Shown one piece after another: positions 53,382 through 62,805 of a stretch of 64,000 nucleotides of DNA. This DNA comes from Tritrichomonas musculus. Its lineage: Eukaryota; Parabasalia; Tritrichomonadida; Tritrichomonadidae. Where the stretch lies: contig JAPFFF010000005.1 in NCBI GenBank assembly GCA_039105265.1, forward strand, positions 2,651,501 to 2,715,500, written 5' to 3'. The position numbers and the translations under genes were made by a program. Below the pieces are notes generated by a model. The model was not told where the DNA came from. It ran no database searches and saw nothing but the letters and a program-made list of their open reading frames with translations. The number at the start of each line of letters is the position of its first letter. Positions within the stretch are counted from its first letter, which is position 1.

Positions 53382-55145
53382 TTATTTATTAATTTGAAAG
53401 AATTGATATGCGTCTTCACGCAATTGATAAATTGCTGCCTTTGAGCCATCTTTGGTTTCTCGGCAGTATTTGAGAACGCTGTTTCGAAAGGCTTGCATTG
53501 TTCCCACAGCATATCCATTTTCGGTGCACCAAGCTTTAAAGGATTCAAAGGCCTGCTTCTTTTGTATTCCATGGATAAATTGTGAAACATTCAGCTGAAT
53601 GAATGCCGAGTATGGATTCTTCGAAAAGTTAATAATGTCTGTTTTCTCTCTTGTCAAAGGAATGATTGTCGGATCCCATTGGGAAAGATCAATTCTTCTG
53701 AACCAAGATAACAGGATCGAAAAAAAATCAGGAGTGAAGGACCCATAAAGATTATTAAAATAGTCTTTATCTCCTCGTTTTTCTGCTGAAACTTCCATAA
53801 CTATGTATCGTCTATCATCTTCTGCTATTTTGATTGGTGCAAAATTGTTCGAAAGGAAGATAAAGTTGGCAACATTTTGCTGAGTAAAGACGTCCTGATA
53901 CTTCTTGTGAATGTCAATTGACTCTTCTGTGATCAATGTCTTTAAGGTGTCGTCATCATATTTCTTGTTGCCGATAAAACTCTTTACTTCATTACACACA
54001 AGCAACATTTTATACATCAAACTTCCATTAAATTTGCCTGTGAGATAATCAAGTTTGGCATCAGGATTGGCATAACCACCAAAAAGTTTACAAATAGTGT
54101 CAGTAAACGTGTTTTTCCCAGTACCCTGCATACCTGTTATGACGAGTGCTGTTTTGGTCTTTTTTCCAATATTTTGGATAATATACGATATCCAGGATAT
54201 GACATAATTGAAAACATCTTTTCTTTTTTTGCATATGATGGCAAAAATATGAGAAAGGAATGGCTGAATAACTTCTTGTCTTATATTTTGTCCAAAGCAT
54301 AAAGGATAATCAAATCCCTGGAAGAATTGAAACACATCCAATCGTCCGGTGTAGAATGCCATCTGCTCTATTGTCAAAAAGTTTGTATTTGTGCCTTCCT
54401 GCAAAACTTTATATGCTGTAATTGCTTTTGTCGTTTTGCCCAAAGTTATTGACTTTAGTTTTTGATTGAACTGTGCCATAGTAGTGAATGTCAGTTGTGC
54501 GTGATTGTACTTTGGGTCTCTCACTTTGAGGAGAAAAATTGATGGCACAACATCAATATGTTTAGCAACTCTGACAAGATCAGTCATGAATTCCCCGACT
54601 CTGATGCCAAACCCTGTGCTTTTCCTATAGTCTTTGTGTCTGATGCTAGTTAATGAAAAATGGGTATATGTTTCAATTTGAGCTGAGTCATTAATGGTGT
54701 TATTAAAGTACGTCTCAAGCATGTAATTCCTCTGTCTTTGAGGTAAACAGTTTAAGAAATCGAATAACCATCTGTTCCCTTTGAGAGTTTGATTATTTAG
54801 CCAATTTTCTTCGACAAATTCTTCACTATTTCCCTCTTTGAGACACCACCATCTTTTCATGATTTGCTTTTTGAAATCGGTCTTATATGGTGCAATAGAT
54901 ATTGAATTGAATACCTGACCAAAATTCTCTTCGTTTGGTTCCAACAATGAATAAAGGGCCAATAAATCATCACCATCAAGTTTAATTGGGTTATTGTTGA
55001 CACAAAGATCATTATCATTAAAATCTGGGTGGTAATGTGGCAGGACATTTTGAATTATTATTTGGTCTTCATCGTTACTATCATCCAAATAAGGATCTTC
55101 TTCAGTCATTTGTTCTTCTTCAGTCATTTGTTCTTCTTCAGTCAT
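53382..55145 (-). CDS. SF3 helicase (primase-helicase type) of element B
   Basis: The protein has 587 residues. Walker A is VITGMQGTGKNTFTDTI near residue 340, followed by LLVCNEVKSF (Walker B-like) and NVANFIFLSNNFAPIKIAED then DRRYIVMEVS, the motif C and arginine region of superfamily 3 helicases of the DUF5906 kind. The N-terminal half has no primase motif I recognise. It would unwind DNA for element replication. The N-terminus is an imperfect repeat of MTEEEQ. TCACA (minus strand of 55154-55158) precedes the ATG. Confidence 0.85.
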   Translation of the reverse strand: MTEEEQMTEEEQMTEEDPYLDDSNDEDQIIIQNVLPHYHPDFNDNDLCVNNNPIKLDGDDLLALYSLLEPNEENFGQVFNSISIAPYKTDFKKQIMKRWWCLKEGNSEEFVEENWLNNQTLKGNRWLFDFLNCLPQRQRNYMLETYFNNTINDSAQIETYTHFSLTSIRHKDYRKSTGFGIRVGEFMTDLVRVAKHIDVVPSIFLLKVRDPKYNHAQLTFTTMAQFNQKLKSITLGKTTKAITAYKVLQEGTNTNFLTIEQMAFYTGRLDVFQFFQGFDYPLCFGQNIRQEVIQPFLSHIFAIICKKRKDVFNYVISWISYIIQNIGKKTKTALVITGMQGTGKNTFTDTICKLFGGYANPDAKLDYLTGKFNGSLMYKMLLVCNEVKSFIGNKKYDDDTLKTLITEESIDIHKKYQDVFTQQNVANFIFLSNNFAPIKIAEDDRRYIVMEVSAEKRGDKDYFNNLYGSFTPDFFSILLSWFRRIDLSQWDPTIIPLTREKTDIINFSKNPYSAFIQLNVSQFIHGIQKKQAFESFKAWCTENGYAVGTMQAFRNSVLKYCRETKDGSKAAIYQLREDAYQFFQINK

Positions 55146-55194
55146 TTCAGAAATGTGAAGAGCTTTTTTGTTTTTTATTTTTTCTCAAAAATAA

Positions 55195-55431
55195 ATGTCC
55201 GGACGATTAGATCTTTCAGAATTTAATGAAACAAATGTTATCAAAAAGCTCACCAAATCAGAAAGTATACAAAATTTGAAAAGAGGACGAAAACTAAAAT
55301 ACGCTACTGAAGAAGAAAGACATGAAGCTAGAAAACAACAACAAAAAGCATATAGAGAAAGGAAAAAAAGAGAATTAGAAGAATTAAGAGAAAAAGTAAA
55401 TATGATAACGAATACCTTGCCACGTGGATAG
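55195..55431 (+). CDS. Small bZIP-like basic protein
   Basis: The protein has 78 residues. KRGRKLKYATEEERHEARKQ is followed by QQKAYRERKKRELEELREKV, a basic region running into a short heptad-like helix, as in bZIP proteins. A KRGRKL motif upstream resembles an AT-hook. The leucine zipper is short (two heptads). Its last codons lie inside the first of the G-box repeats that follow. It diverges from the helicase gene with 49 bp between the starts, so it may be a regulator of both. The DNA-binding role is inferred. Confidence 0.55.
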   Translation: MSGRLDLSEFNETNVIKKLTKSESIQNLKRGRKLKYATEEERHEARKQQQKAYRERKKRELEELREKVNMITNTLPRG

Positions 55432-55690
55432 ATAATTTTTTACCTTGGCACGTGGATAGGTAAAGAATTCAATTTACCTTGCCACTTCTTTTTTTTGAAT
55501 ATTTTTCAATTCTTATTCAAAATTTACCTTGGCACGTGGATAGGTAAAGAATTCAATTTACCTTGCCACTTCTTTTTTTGAATACTTTTCAATACTTATT
55601 CAAATTTTTTACCTTGCCACGTGGATAGATAATTTTTATTCGTTATTTTTTACCTTGCCACGTGGATAGATAATTTTTATTCGTTATTTT
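55412..55690. repeat. Five G-box direct repeats
   Basis: The core CCTTGSCACGTGGATAG occurs five times, with CACGTG at 55421, 55449, 55533, 55618 and 55659. The second and third lie in an 84-bp tandem unit that also contains a half-site (ACCTTGCCACTTC), and the last two in a 41-bp unit. The block separates the small basic gene from a convergent gene on the minus strand. Confidence 0.9.
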
Positions 55691-55718
55691 CAAAATTTAA
55701 TTTGACAGATGGACATGT

Positions 55719-56138
55719 TTAGTAAAAAATCTTAGTGTATAAAACAAATCTTTTTCTTGCTATTTGTTTCCGTTTTTTCTTGAACAATAATGTTATTTCT
55801 TTTATCTTAGACAAGCCAATATTGGTTAAATTTGTGCCAAAATAACTATTATATAAATCTCTGAGTTCATTAACTTTGTAGTTATCTTTTCTGAGAGATT
55901 TATAAAATGCCAAAAATTTGGGATTGATATGGAGGCTTTCTGGTATTTTGAGCTTTTTGCTCAATTCGAAACCAGGAATTTTATCTTCTTGAGAAGATAT
56001 ATGTAATGACAATATGATATCTTTTCCCAGTTTTTCTATTTGATTATCAGGATGCCAGAGCTCTTTGTCTTCTTCTGTTAACTCATAATGAACTAAAGAA
56101 TCAAGAAAATCAGTTTCGTCTTCAAAGTATTCAGACAT
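55719..56138 (-). CDS. Unknown acidic/basic protein of element B
   Basis: I chose ATG 56138 (MSEYFEDETD) over 56171 because TCACA lies seven to eleven bases before it (plus-strand TGTGA 56145-56149). This gives 139 residues, with an acidic N-terminus and a Lys/Arg-rich C-terminus (KKKRKQIARKRFVL). The middle (HINPKFLAFYKSLRKDNYKV) is helical. No family was recognised. Confidence 0.5.
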   Translation of the reverse strand: MSEYFEDETDFLDSLVHYELTEEDKELWHPDNQIEKLGKDIILSLHISSQEDKIPGFELSKKLKIPESLHINPKFLAFYKSLRKDNYKVNELRDLYNSYFGTNLTNIGLSKIKEITLLFKKKRKQIARKRFVLYTKIFY

Positions 56139-56171
56139 AAAAAGTGTGAACTTTTTCAAAAGAATTTTCAA

Positions 56172-56504
56172 AATCTATAGGAAAAACATTTTTTAGAATA
56201 AAAATAACTATTTTATAAATATGTATATTTAATGTAGATATTAAATAATAGATTAGATTTAAAAAATAAAATACTTTGGAATAAAATTTACATTCTCTCA
56301 ATTTATTGAAATATTTTTAATAATTTGTTTTTTAATAATAATCATAAAAATAATATATATACTTAATATAGATAATTAATAATTAATCGTTAGATTAAAA
56401 TAAAATGTTTATTATAAAAATGATCGGACATTCAATTTTGTCAGAAACGATAATTGAGAGAATAAATTATTCTTAAAAACCGCCATTGCTGACCATTTTT
56501 TTTA
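56172..56504. other. AT-rich intergenic region
   Basis: It lies between divergent genes and is very AT-rich with several short ATATA runs. No gene or clear motif is seen. Confidence 0.5.
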
Positions 56505-57707
56505 ATGTTCTTCAACAACAACAACAACAACAATCTAAACTCAAAACAAAGACGAATCATCAAACGTCAAATCCAAAGAATGCCAATGCTTAATGACATG
56601 CAAATGACAAATCAGAATCAATTACTGCAACTCTTGCTGAACAAGCAAGACTCGAATCAATTACTGCAACTCTTGCTGAACAAGCAAGACTCGAATCAAT
56701 TACTGCAACTCTTGCTGAACAAGCAAGACTCGAATCAGCAGCCAGACGCAAATCAATTACTGCAACTCTTGCTGAACAAGCAAGACTCGAATCAGCAGCC
56801 AGACGCAAATCAATTGTTGCAACTCTTGCTGAACAAGCAAGACTCGAATCAATTACTGCAAAACTTGCTGAACAAGCAAGACTCGAATCAATTGTTGCAA
56901 CTCTTGCTGAACAAGCAAGACCAGAATCTGTCGCAAAACTTGCTGAACAAGCAAGACTCGAATCAATTACTGCAAAACTTGCTGAACAAGCAACAAGAGG
57001 AGGAAGAAGAACCTCATTTGCAAATAGAACCTGGCCATGTCATAAATTTTTTGCCAGCTGAACCAGAGGAAGAGACAAAAAGCTGGGAAAGATTAATGGA
57101 CATAATTCTCCAATCCGATCAGCAGCCAAATCCACTCACAAAGTTGGATTGGAGAATTCGTCAAATAATGACCAAATATGTGGACAAAAAGCTGGAAAAG
57201 CAAAAAGCAGATTATGAGACCAAGATCAAGAACCTAGAGGAACAAATTACCAAACTAAAGATACCACCACCACCACCACCAGCACCAGCACCAGCACCGG
57301 AAATAGATTATGCATCTGTTTCAAAAAGAGTATGCAAAGAACCAGCTTTCTTAGATGAATTGGTGAGAGTGGTAAACAATGCCTGGGATAAGAGAGAAAA
57401 GGTTGATCCAACTGGAATTGCTAAAACTCTAGAAAAAAAGATCAGTAGATCAGAAGAAGCAAGACGTTTAATATTCGTCCATGAAGAATTCAAAAATAAA
57501 TACAGCAAAGATTATAATAGTTCCAAGCTCCAACAAGATCTTTATAATGACTTTACTTCCTCAATAAAAAAGCTCGTTAATGATCCTCGAGAATACCAAT
57601 ATTTACTATCACTTCAGGATAATGCTCCAGATGTGAATCTTAAAAACTTACCCACAATTACAGCATGGTGGGTTGAACATTATTTAAAGACACTTTTAAT
57701 TGCATAA
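56505..57707 (+). CDS. Gln/Leu-repeat coiled-coil protein of element B
   Basis: The protein has 400 residues. An Asn-rich start is followed by about ten copies of a 13-residue unit (NQLLQLLLNKQDS) at roughly 45-165. Then come an acidic linker, a coiled coil (KKLEKQKADYETKIKNLEEQ), a PPPPPPAPAPAP run and a 130-residue helical C-terminal domain (SKRVCKEPAFLDELVRVVNN to WWVEHYLKTLLIA). No family was recognised. Repeat units are 39 bp and near identical. It may be a structural or scaffold-like protein, given the coil. Confidence 0.55.
   Translation: MFFNNNNNNNLNSKQRRIIKRQIQRMPMLNDMQMTNQNQLLQLLLNKQDSNQLLQLLLNKQDSNQLLQLLLNKQDSNQQPDANQLLQLLLNKQDSNQQPDANQLLQLLLNKQDSNQLLQNLLNKQDSNQLLQLLLNKQDQNLSQNLLNKQDSNQLLQNLLNKQQEEEEEPHLQIEPGHVINFLPAEPEEETKSWERLMDIILQSDQQPNPLTKLDWRIRQIMTKYVDKKLEKQKADYETKIKNLEEQITKLKIPPPPPPAPAPAPEIDYASVSKRVCKEPAFLDELVRVVNNAWDKREKVDPTGIAKTLEKKISRSEEARRLIFVHEEFKNKYSKDYNSSKLQQDLYNDFTSSIKKLVNDPREYQYLLSLQDNAPDVNLKNLPTITAWWVEHYLKTLLIA
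56620..56995 (+). repeat. 39-bp coding tandem repeat
   Basis: Units of the form AATCAATTACTGCAACTCTT then GCTGAACAAGCAAGACTCG recur in frame, some with a 15-bp insert encoding QQPDA and one shortened unit. Near identity of the copies points to slippage or recent expansion. Confidence 0.85.
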
Positions 57708-57807
57708 GGTCATTAATAAACAATTCTTCTCTTATTTTTCTTTTATTTTTTCTTTTTATATTTCTACGGTTTTTAGGTTAATAAAGGTCAATTTAATCAC
57801 ACTTAAA

Positions 57808-60800
57808 ATGGACTTCAACAAACTTTCAAGAGAAGAATTGATAAAACTTGTTCAAACACAGCAAAATCAAATACAGAGATTACAGAGAAGTGGCTTGTCT
57901 GGAAAAAAGATGAAAACCAATATATCAAATACAAATGCAAATGTAGATAATGACATAATGAACTTGTCTATAGACTTTTATGAAGACTCAAAGACACAAG
58001 CAAGACAAGCATACGAAAAAAGAGTACAAGAAGTGGATGATCAAGAGTTATTTCAAAGAGAACTCAAAAGACTCATGTTTATGGCTGCAAAAGAGTTCTC
58101 CTTTGACGTCGATATTGGAGACAGTGAGTGCAAGAGACTCGCATTTACAGAGATGCTTCGACACGGCTATAAGATTCGAAATAAATCAAAAGTTGTCGTC
58201 AAAGCATACACACTTGATGGACACGCAAAATGGTTCACTCTCAGCGACAAACATGACATAGAGAGCACAATAGGTCACATATCAGGCGAATTAGACTTGT
58301 CAGAAGAGAAATCAGATACAAACCCAACTGTCAATTTTGAATTCATTCCAGTCAAATATGATGTACTTTTTCTGAGAAAACAACTAGACGATAAAGGAAT
58401 TAAGTTCGATGTTATTAAAGAAGATGAAGATGACCATGCTTTATATCATGAAGAAGTCGAAATCGATCCAGATTATAGATCCACACCAGAAGGCTCATTC
58501 TTTCCTTTTATTAATTTATCTAATTTAGATCTCAGTGAATTCCAAATATTCTCAAAGATAGATAAGAAAAATTATAAAGACAATTGTTTTGTCTATGCTT
58601 TGATTCAGTCAGGAGTGTTCAATGATGAAGAAATAAATCACTTGCGATATTATGTTCAAACAAAATCGATACCAAATAACAAAATCAAAGAGATATCAGA
58701 AAAATTCAAATGCAGTTTTGTCGTGAAAAGAATCGACGAAAGGTTTGATATTAAGCATCAAATGCAGATCAAAATAGACACCAGAAAGAAAGGTTATGAT
58801 CGAACAGTAGAGTTGCTTCTTTATAAAGATCACTACATGATATATAGGCCAATCAAATGCACCATCTATTATCTTGAACATGCAAAAGAAATAGACGAAA
58901 AGTTCAAAGATGATAAAAACCGCTTCATGATCAAAGGCATCAAAGGCGAAAAGATTTTTTATTCAGAAAATGGCACTCTTCCAATGATGATATTCAGAAA
59001 AATGTTTGAGCTCAATATGTTCAGAGAAATAAGAAGCTGCGAATTATCCATATTGAATACAACCGAATATGATGGATTGAATGATTACATTGATCTTGAT
59101 TATAATGAAGAATTATGCACAAAAATAATTGACTCGAATAAAGATAAGAAGAAAGAGAAAGATTGGTCTAGAGTATATTATTCAGATTTTGAAACAGACA
59201 CTACTGTATCTCCTCATCGTCCTTATTTGAATTGCACAGTGTATCGTGAAGGCCAAAATATTCACAAAATAAGCTTTGAAGGTGAAAACATTGATCGTCA
59301 GCTTCTCAATTATCTATACAATAATTCACTAACTTATTTTCACAATTTAAAGTACGATGGTTGCTTTTTCATCAATACTCCTGGATGGAAAACACAAATA
59401 ACTGAAAGAACAGGCACAGTTTTGCAAGTCATTATGCTCAAGTATGCTTCAAATGGTAAATTAGTGAAAAAGCTTACGTTTCGCAATTCCTATTCAATTA
59501 TTCCATCGGCTCTCAGGAATTTTGCATCTATGTTTAATTTAGATGTGCATAAAGAGGTTATGGCATACAAAATATACACTGAAGAAAACATTCAAAAAGC
59601 TGTTCTGCCGATCAATGAATTCTATGAGCAGTATAGAAAAGAGAACGATGGCAAAGATGAAAGCAAACAAATCCTAGAAAATGCCAAAATAAGTGAAGCA
59701 TACAATGAAAAAAATGATTCAATTAATATTATGAAATATGCCAAGTTCTATTGTTTTAAGGATTGTATCGTTCTTATGAAAGGGCTTGAAAAATTTGATA
59801 AAGATTTGAAAGAAGTATTCAAACAAACAGGTACAGAAATGTTAGGTGTTAATAACTTTATTTCAATCTCATCTATCGGTTATCATTTCGCCAATAAATA
59901 TGGATGTTTTGACGGTTGTTATCAATTAAGTGGCAAACCGCAAAACTTTATTCAAAGATGTGTAAGCGGAGGAAGAACAATGACAGCATCAAATCAAAAG
60001 CAATATATAGAAGGAAGAATACAAGATTTTGATGCAGTTAGCCTTTATCCTTCAGCTATGTATGTAATGGATGGTGTTGCTAAAGGAAAACCGAAAATTT
60101 TGCCTCAAAATATAGACCATGATCAATTGATGAAATTTGACACTTTTTTTATTGAAATCAATATTAATGAAATCAAGTGCAAATCCGATAAGCCATATAA
60201 ATTCGGGCAAGTCTTTAGACGAAATGATAAGGGCTCAAAAATATTTGACAATGACCCTGTTAGCAATTTTTATATTGACAAGATTGCACTAATGGATTTA
60301 ATAGAGTTCTATGATATCAAATACGAAGTTATTCGTGGTTACTATTTTGATGAAGGATTTAATAAGAAGATAAATGAGTTCATTCAATGAAAAAAAAATG
60401 ATTCAATTAATATTATGAAATATGAAAAAAAAAAAAGCCCTTTCATAAGAACGATACAATCCTTAAAACAATCATTTTTTTCAAAAAGCTGTTCTGCCAA
60501 TCAATGAATTCTATGAGCAGTATAGAAAAGAGAACGATGGCAAAGATGAAAGCAAACAAATCCTAGAAAATGCCAAAATAAGTGAAGCATACAATGAAAA
60601 AAATGATTCAATTAATATTATGAAATATGCCAAGTTCTATTGTTTTAAGGATTGTATCGTTCTTATGAAAGGGCTTGAAAAATTTGATAAAGATTTGAAA
60701 GAAGTATTCAAACAAACAGGTACAGAAATGTTAGGTGTTAATAACTTTATTTCAATCTCATCTATCGGTTATCATTTCGCCAATAAATATGGATGTTTTG

Positions 60801-62059
60801 ACGGTTGTTATCAATTAAGTGGCAAACCGCAAAACTTTATTCAAAGATGTGTAAGCGGAGGAAGAACAATGACAGCATCAAATCAAAAGCAATATATAGA
60901 AGGAAGAATACAAGATTTTGATGCAGTTAGCCTTTATCCTTCAGCTATGTATGTAATGGATGGTGTTGCTAAAGGAAAACCGAAAATTTTGCCTCAAAAT
61001 ATAGACCATGATCAATTGATGAAATTTGACACTTTTTTTATTGAAATCAATATTAATGAAATCAAGTGCAAATCCGATAAGCCATATAAATTCGGGCAAG
61101 TCTTTAGACGAAATGATAAGGGCTCAAAAATATTTGACAATGACCCTGTTAGCAATTTTTATATTGACAAGATTGCACTAATGGATTTAATAGAGTTCTA
61201 TGATATCAAATACGAAGTTATTCGTGGTTACTATTTTGATGAAGGATTTAATAAGAAGATAAATGAGTTCATTCTTGGATTATTTAATTTAAGACTCAAA
61301 TATAAGAAAGAGAAGAATCCACTGCAGTCAACGATCAAATTGCTATTGAATTCAATCTATGGCAAATCAATATTGAAAGCGATGAAAACCGAAACAAAAA
61401 GTGTACCCAGAGATGAGCTAATGAAATACATTTGGCGCAATTATAACTTTATCACAGAAATCTATGATGAACCGACAATTGATAGATGCTATGTGAAAAA
61501 GTTGAAGCCGATCAATGATCATTTCAATCTCCCACAATTTGGTGCTAGCGTTCTTTCATGGTCAAAACATTTGATGAATCGTGTTATGGCTAGTGCAGAA
61601 CAAAAAGGGATTGAAATATTCTATCAAGATACCGATAGCATGCACCTAAATGAAGAGGATGTGAAAAAAGTGGCAGAGATCTTTAAGGAGAAATATAATG
61701 CTGAATTAATAGGTGAAAACATGTGCCAATTTCATAATGATTTTGACGGTTTTGAGGGTGCAGTAGGCCAAATACATTCACGAAAACTGATCGCATTAGG
61801 CAAGAAAAGTTATTTAGATATCTTAGTCGATGAAGAAGGAAAAGAAGGATATCATATAAGACTCAAGGGCATTCCTCATCAAGTGATCATTAATAAATGT
61901 AAACGAATGGGCATCACAATTGAAGAACTCTATGAAAAATTGTATACTGGGGCCAAAATGGAGTTCAATTTATTAGATGGCACAAATGCATTCAGAAAAA
62001 CTCAAACTTTTCAGCAGACTAATATCAAAAAGTTTAGCAGGACCCTTAAATTCATTTAG
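57808..62059 (+). pseudogene. Protein-primed family B DNA polymerase region of element B (fossil)
   Basis: Start ATG 57808 is chosen because TCACA (57797-57801) lies just before it. The N-terminal part has a coiled coil and a region of unknown role (residues about 1-440). Then come the exonuclease-like YYSDFETDTT motif and the polymerase motifs DFDAVSLYPSAMYVM, LLLNSIYGKSI and YQDTDSMH. These identify the protein-primed PolB of Polintons, which copies the linear element from its ends. The region looks broken, with about one break and a partly repeated middle. Confidence 0.85.
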
Positions 62060-62789
62060 TTAACACATCCTTAACGTCTGCATCTTTAGCTGGCTTTACT
62101 TTAATTGAAACAAACAAAGGACTTTTTAAAGCGATAGGCTGAAATTGGAAATCGACTAAACTTAATTCTAAATATTTTAAACTATCTGTGTTTGTTTTTA
62201 TTTTTATTGGTTTTCCTTCTTTCTCAAAGTCATAAATCAGTGGCTTGCCGTCTATAGCCATTGTGTTTATATTTCCTATAACTGAAGGCGTATACTCTTG
62301 ATCTCCAATAGCTGAATACATCGGATTACCTTGTAAAGAGACTAAATAAAGTTTTGTATGAGTTATGATAGGCAAATCTGGCACAATAAAGGGTTCTTTA
62401 GGATCAATTGTCAAAGGCAATGGAGTGTTATATAATCCAGTCAATAATGCAGCTCTGTGAGATATTGATGTAATTGTTGTTTTCAAACTTGCTGTTATCT
62501 TAAATGTTCGTTTATTTTTATCATATTCCCATGCTAATTCACTTTTCTGACTAAAAATTTGTTCAAGTTGTTTGATAGAATAACGATAGGACTCAGAAAA
62601 TTCAATTGTATGAACGGTTTTGCCAACTTGATATTTCATATAATCATCTTTTGTACTTAATAATATGTTTGAATTAGTGTTTATCGAAGACACATAATAT
62701 TTTACATAGCTGCATTTCCAAGGTATATTCATCGTCAAAGACACAGTATGATATTTTTGTGAATCACGGCTTTGCATAGAAATTAACAT
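62052..62789 (-). CDS. Unknown beta-rich protein, possible minor capsid protein
   Basis: The protein has 245 residues. Beta-rich segments run throughout, ending in YLELSLVDFQFQPIALKSPL then FVSIKVKP, which recalls the C-terminus of penton-type single-jelly-roll proteins of Polintons. The gene at 45504 is a rival candidate for that role, so the call is uncertain. It converges on the polymerase gene with an 8-bp overlap. It diverges from the next gene with only 16 bp between start codons, unless ATG 62777 is used. Confidence 0.45.
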   Translation of the reverse strand: MLISMQSRDSQKYHTVSLTMNIPWKCSYVKYYVSSINTNSNILLSTKDDYMKYQVGKTVHTIEFSESYRYSIKQLEQIFSQKSELAWEYDKNKRTFKITASLKTTITSISHRAALLTGLYNTPLPLTIDPKEPFIVPDLPIITHTKLYLVSLQGNPMYSAIGDQEYTPSVIGNINTMAIDGKPLIYDFEKEGKPIKIKTNTDSLKYLELSLVDFQFQPIALKSPLFVSIKVKPAKDADVKDVLTK

Positions 62790-62805
62790 TTATTTATTAT
62801 TAAAT

